From: Sitta carolinensis
Taxonomy: Eukaryota > Chordata > Aves > Passeriformes > Sittidae
Reading direction: 5' to 3'
Length of the DNA: 64,000 bases
Assembly (NCBI GenBank): GCA_032173965.1
Contig: CM063284.1
Span: 62,742,863-62,806,862, forward strand
The translations under genes were made by a program, and so were the position numbers. Below the pieces are notes generated by a model. It was not told the origin of the DNA, did no database searches, and saw only the letters and a list, made by a program, of their open reading frames with translations. Positions 63,181 to 64,000 of the stretch are shown here, piece after piece; the stretch's first letter is position 1; the number at the start of each line of letters is the position of its first letter.

Positions 63181-63337
63181 GAGGAAAGAAAAGGAAAAGA
63201 AAAGAAAAGAAGAAAGAAAAGAAAAGAAAGAAAAGAAAAGAAGAAAAGAAAAGAAAAGAAAAGAAAAGAAAAGAAAAAAAGAAAAGAAAAGAAAAGAAAA
63301 GAAAAGAAAAGAAAAGAAAAGAAAGAGAAAGAAAGAA

Positions 63338-63389
<52 letters not shown>

Positions 63390-63417
63390 AAAGAAAGAAA
63401 GAAAAGAAAGAAAGAAA

Positions 63418-63482
<65 letters not shown>

Positions 63483-63529
63483 AAAAGAAAAGAAAGAAAG
63501 AAAGAAAGAAAGAAAAGAAAAGAAAGAAA
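63181..63529. repeat. (GAAA)n/(GAAAA)n purine microsatellite
   Basis: About 350 bp made only of A and G on plus, mixing GAAA, GAAAA and a few GAA units. Long Lys/Arg/Glu frames on plus and Phe/Ser/Leu frames on minus across it are composition artefacts, not genes. Length is probably unstable in the population and in assembly. Confidence 0.98.
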
Positions 63530-64000
63530 CAGATGAAGAGGCAGGAGACAATGTAAACCTGTTTGACCAGGTGTGACTGAGCAAACATCAACAGACTATA
63601 GCAAGTTACTGCAAAAATTGTATGAGACAAACCCCATTGCCTTCACTACTGCTCTGAGCAGTGTTGTTTTCACAGACTCCTGCAGCCACATTATTGGGCT
63701 TTGGGCCTTGCCCAGTGGGTGCATTTTAGCCTTTTTATGACACATTTGATGTGTTTGTTTTGAAAGCAGATCTGAGCTACTTGACTGTGAAGTGCCAATG
63801 CATTAGGTTTGACCCAGTGTAAAACTCCTTGGCAGTTCAGCTGATGAGGGGAGCTAATTTTTTAGCCACACTACATGTGCAACACAAGCTTTATTTTAGC
63901 CTCAGAACACATAAAGGCAAGTTGAGAGCAAAATCAGCAAGCCTCAAATGTGACTCCTCTGTTCCTCCACGAGACACACCTGACTAAATTAAACCAACAA
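63530..64000. other. Intergenic edge
   Basis: Unique sequence to the window end; nothing recognised. Confidence 0.5.

Noticed and set aside
63019..63630. Long open frames on both strands (203, 147 and 141 codons)
   Set aside because: They run through the GAAA/GAAAA microsatellite; the amino-acid content is only what that repeat encodes in each frame.
41138..64000. Search for MCUR1 or another neighbour known near RANBP9 in mammals
   Set aside because: No frame on either strand matched its coiled-coil or C-terminal sequence as I know it; the gene probably lies beyond the window.

Overview
The window looks like avian nuclear DNA. It holds one intron-rich vertebrate gene with a CpG-island promoter, surrounded by sequence in which the recognisable interspersed repeats are CR1 LINE fragments. 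These carry the typical CR1 3' ends (around 25771-25897, 34055-34240, 40650-41137) and pieces of CR1 ORF2 (39515-39710, 61436-61850). No Alu, B1/B2 or L1 elements were noticed. The exact species cannot be told from sequence alone.

The one protein-coding gene is RANBP9 (RanBPM), complete on the minus strand from ATG at 38734 to TAG at 1059. I rebuilt 14 coding exons by hand. All splice phases close, and the summed CDS of 2082 nt encodes 693 residues. Gene order runs right to left: CpG-island promoter and exon 1 (about 38170-39290); introns 1 and 2, the two longest (8.2 and 10.7 kb); five SPRY-encoding exons (2-6), including a 23-nt microexon at 14261-14283; LisH and CTLH exons (12153-8200); a Ser/Asn-rich linker (exons 9-11); and the C-terminal CRA exons (2474-1059). 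A probable poly(A) signal lies at 268-273. The left 240 bp is probably the tail-to-tail gap to the next gene.

Right of the promoter, 39.3-64 kb looks intergenic. It has CR1 fragments, a pair of about 175-bp homologous repeats flanking one CR1 piece, several microsatellites (including a 350-bp GAAA/GAAAA tract at 63181-63529), a perfect 17-bp hairpin at 53109-53147, and a pyrimidine-biased kilobase near 59-60.4 kb. I found no convincing second gene, tRNA, rRNA or CRISPR.

The most unusual feature is a degenerate tandem duplicate of RANBP9 exon 8 at 9929-10037. It is about 93% identical to the working exon, carries a stop and a 1-nt deletion, and has lost its splice donor. It abuts the working exon's acceptor so closely that its own end probably provides that acceptor's branch point and pyrimidine tract. 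Other points are a non-consensus splice donor after exon 11, and two repeat copies beside the CpG island that seem to differ in CpG decay. No new multi-gene system is visible.
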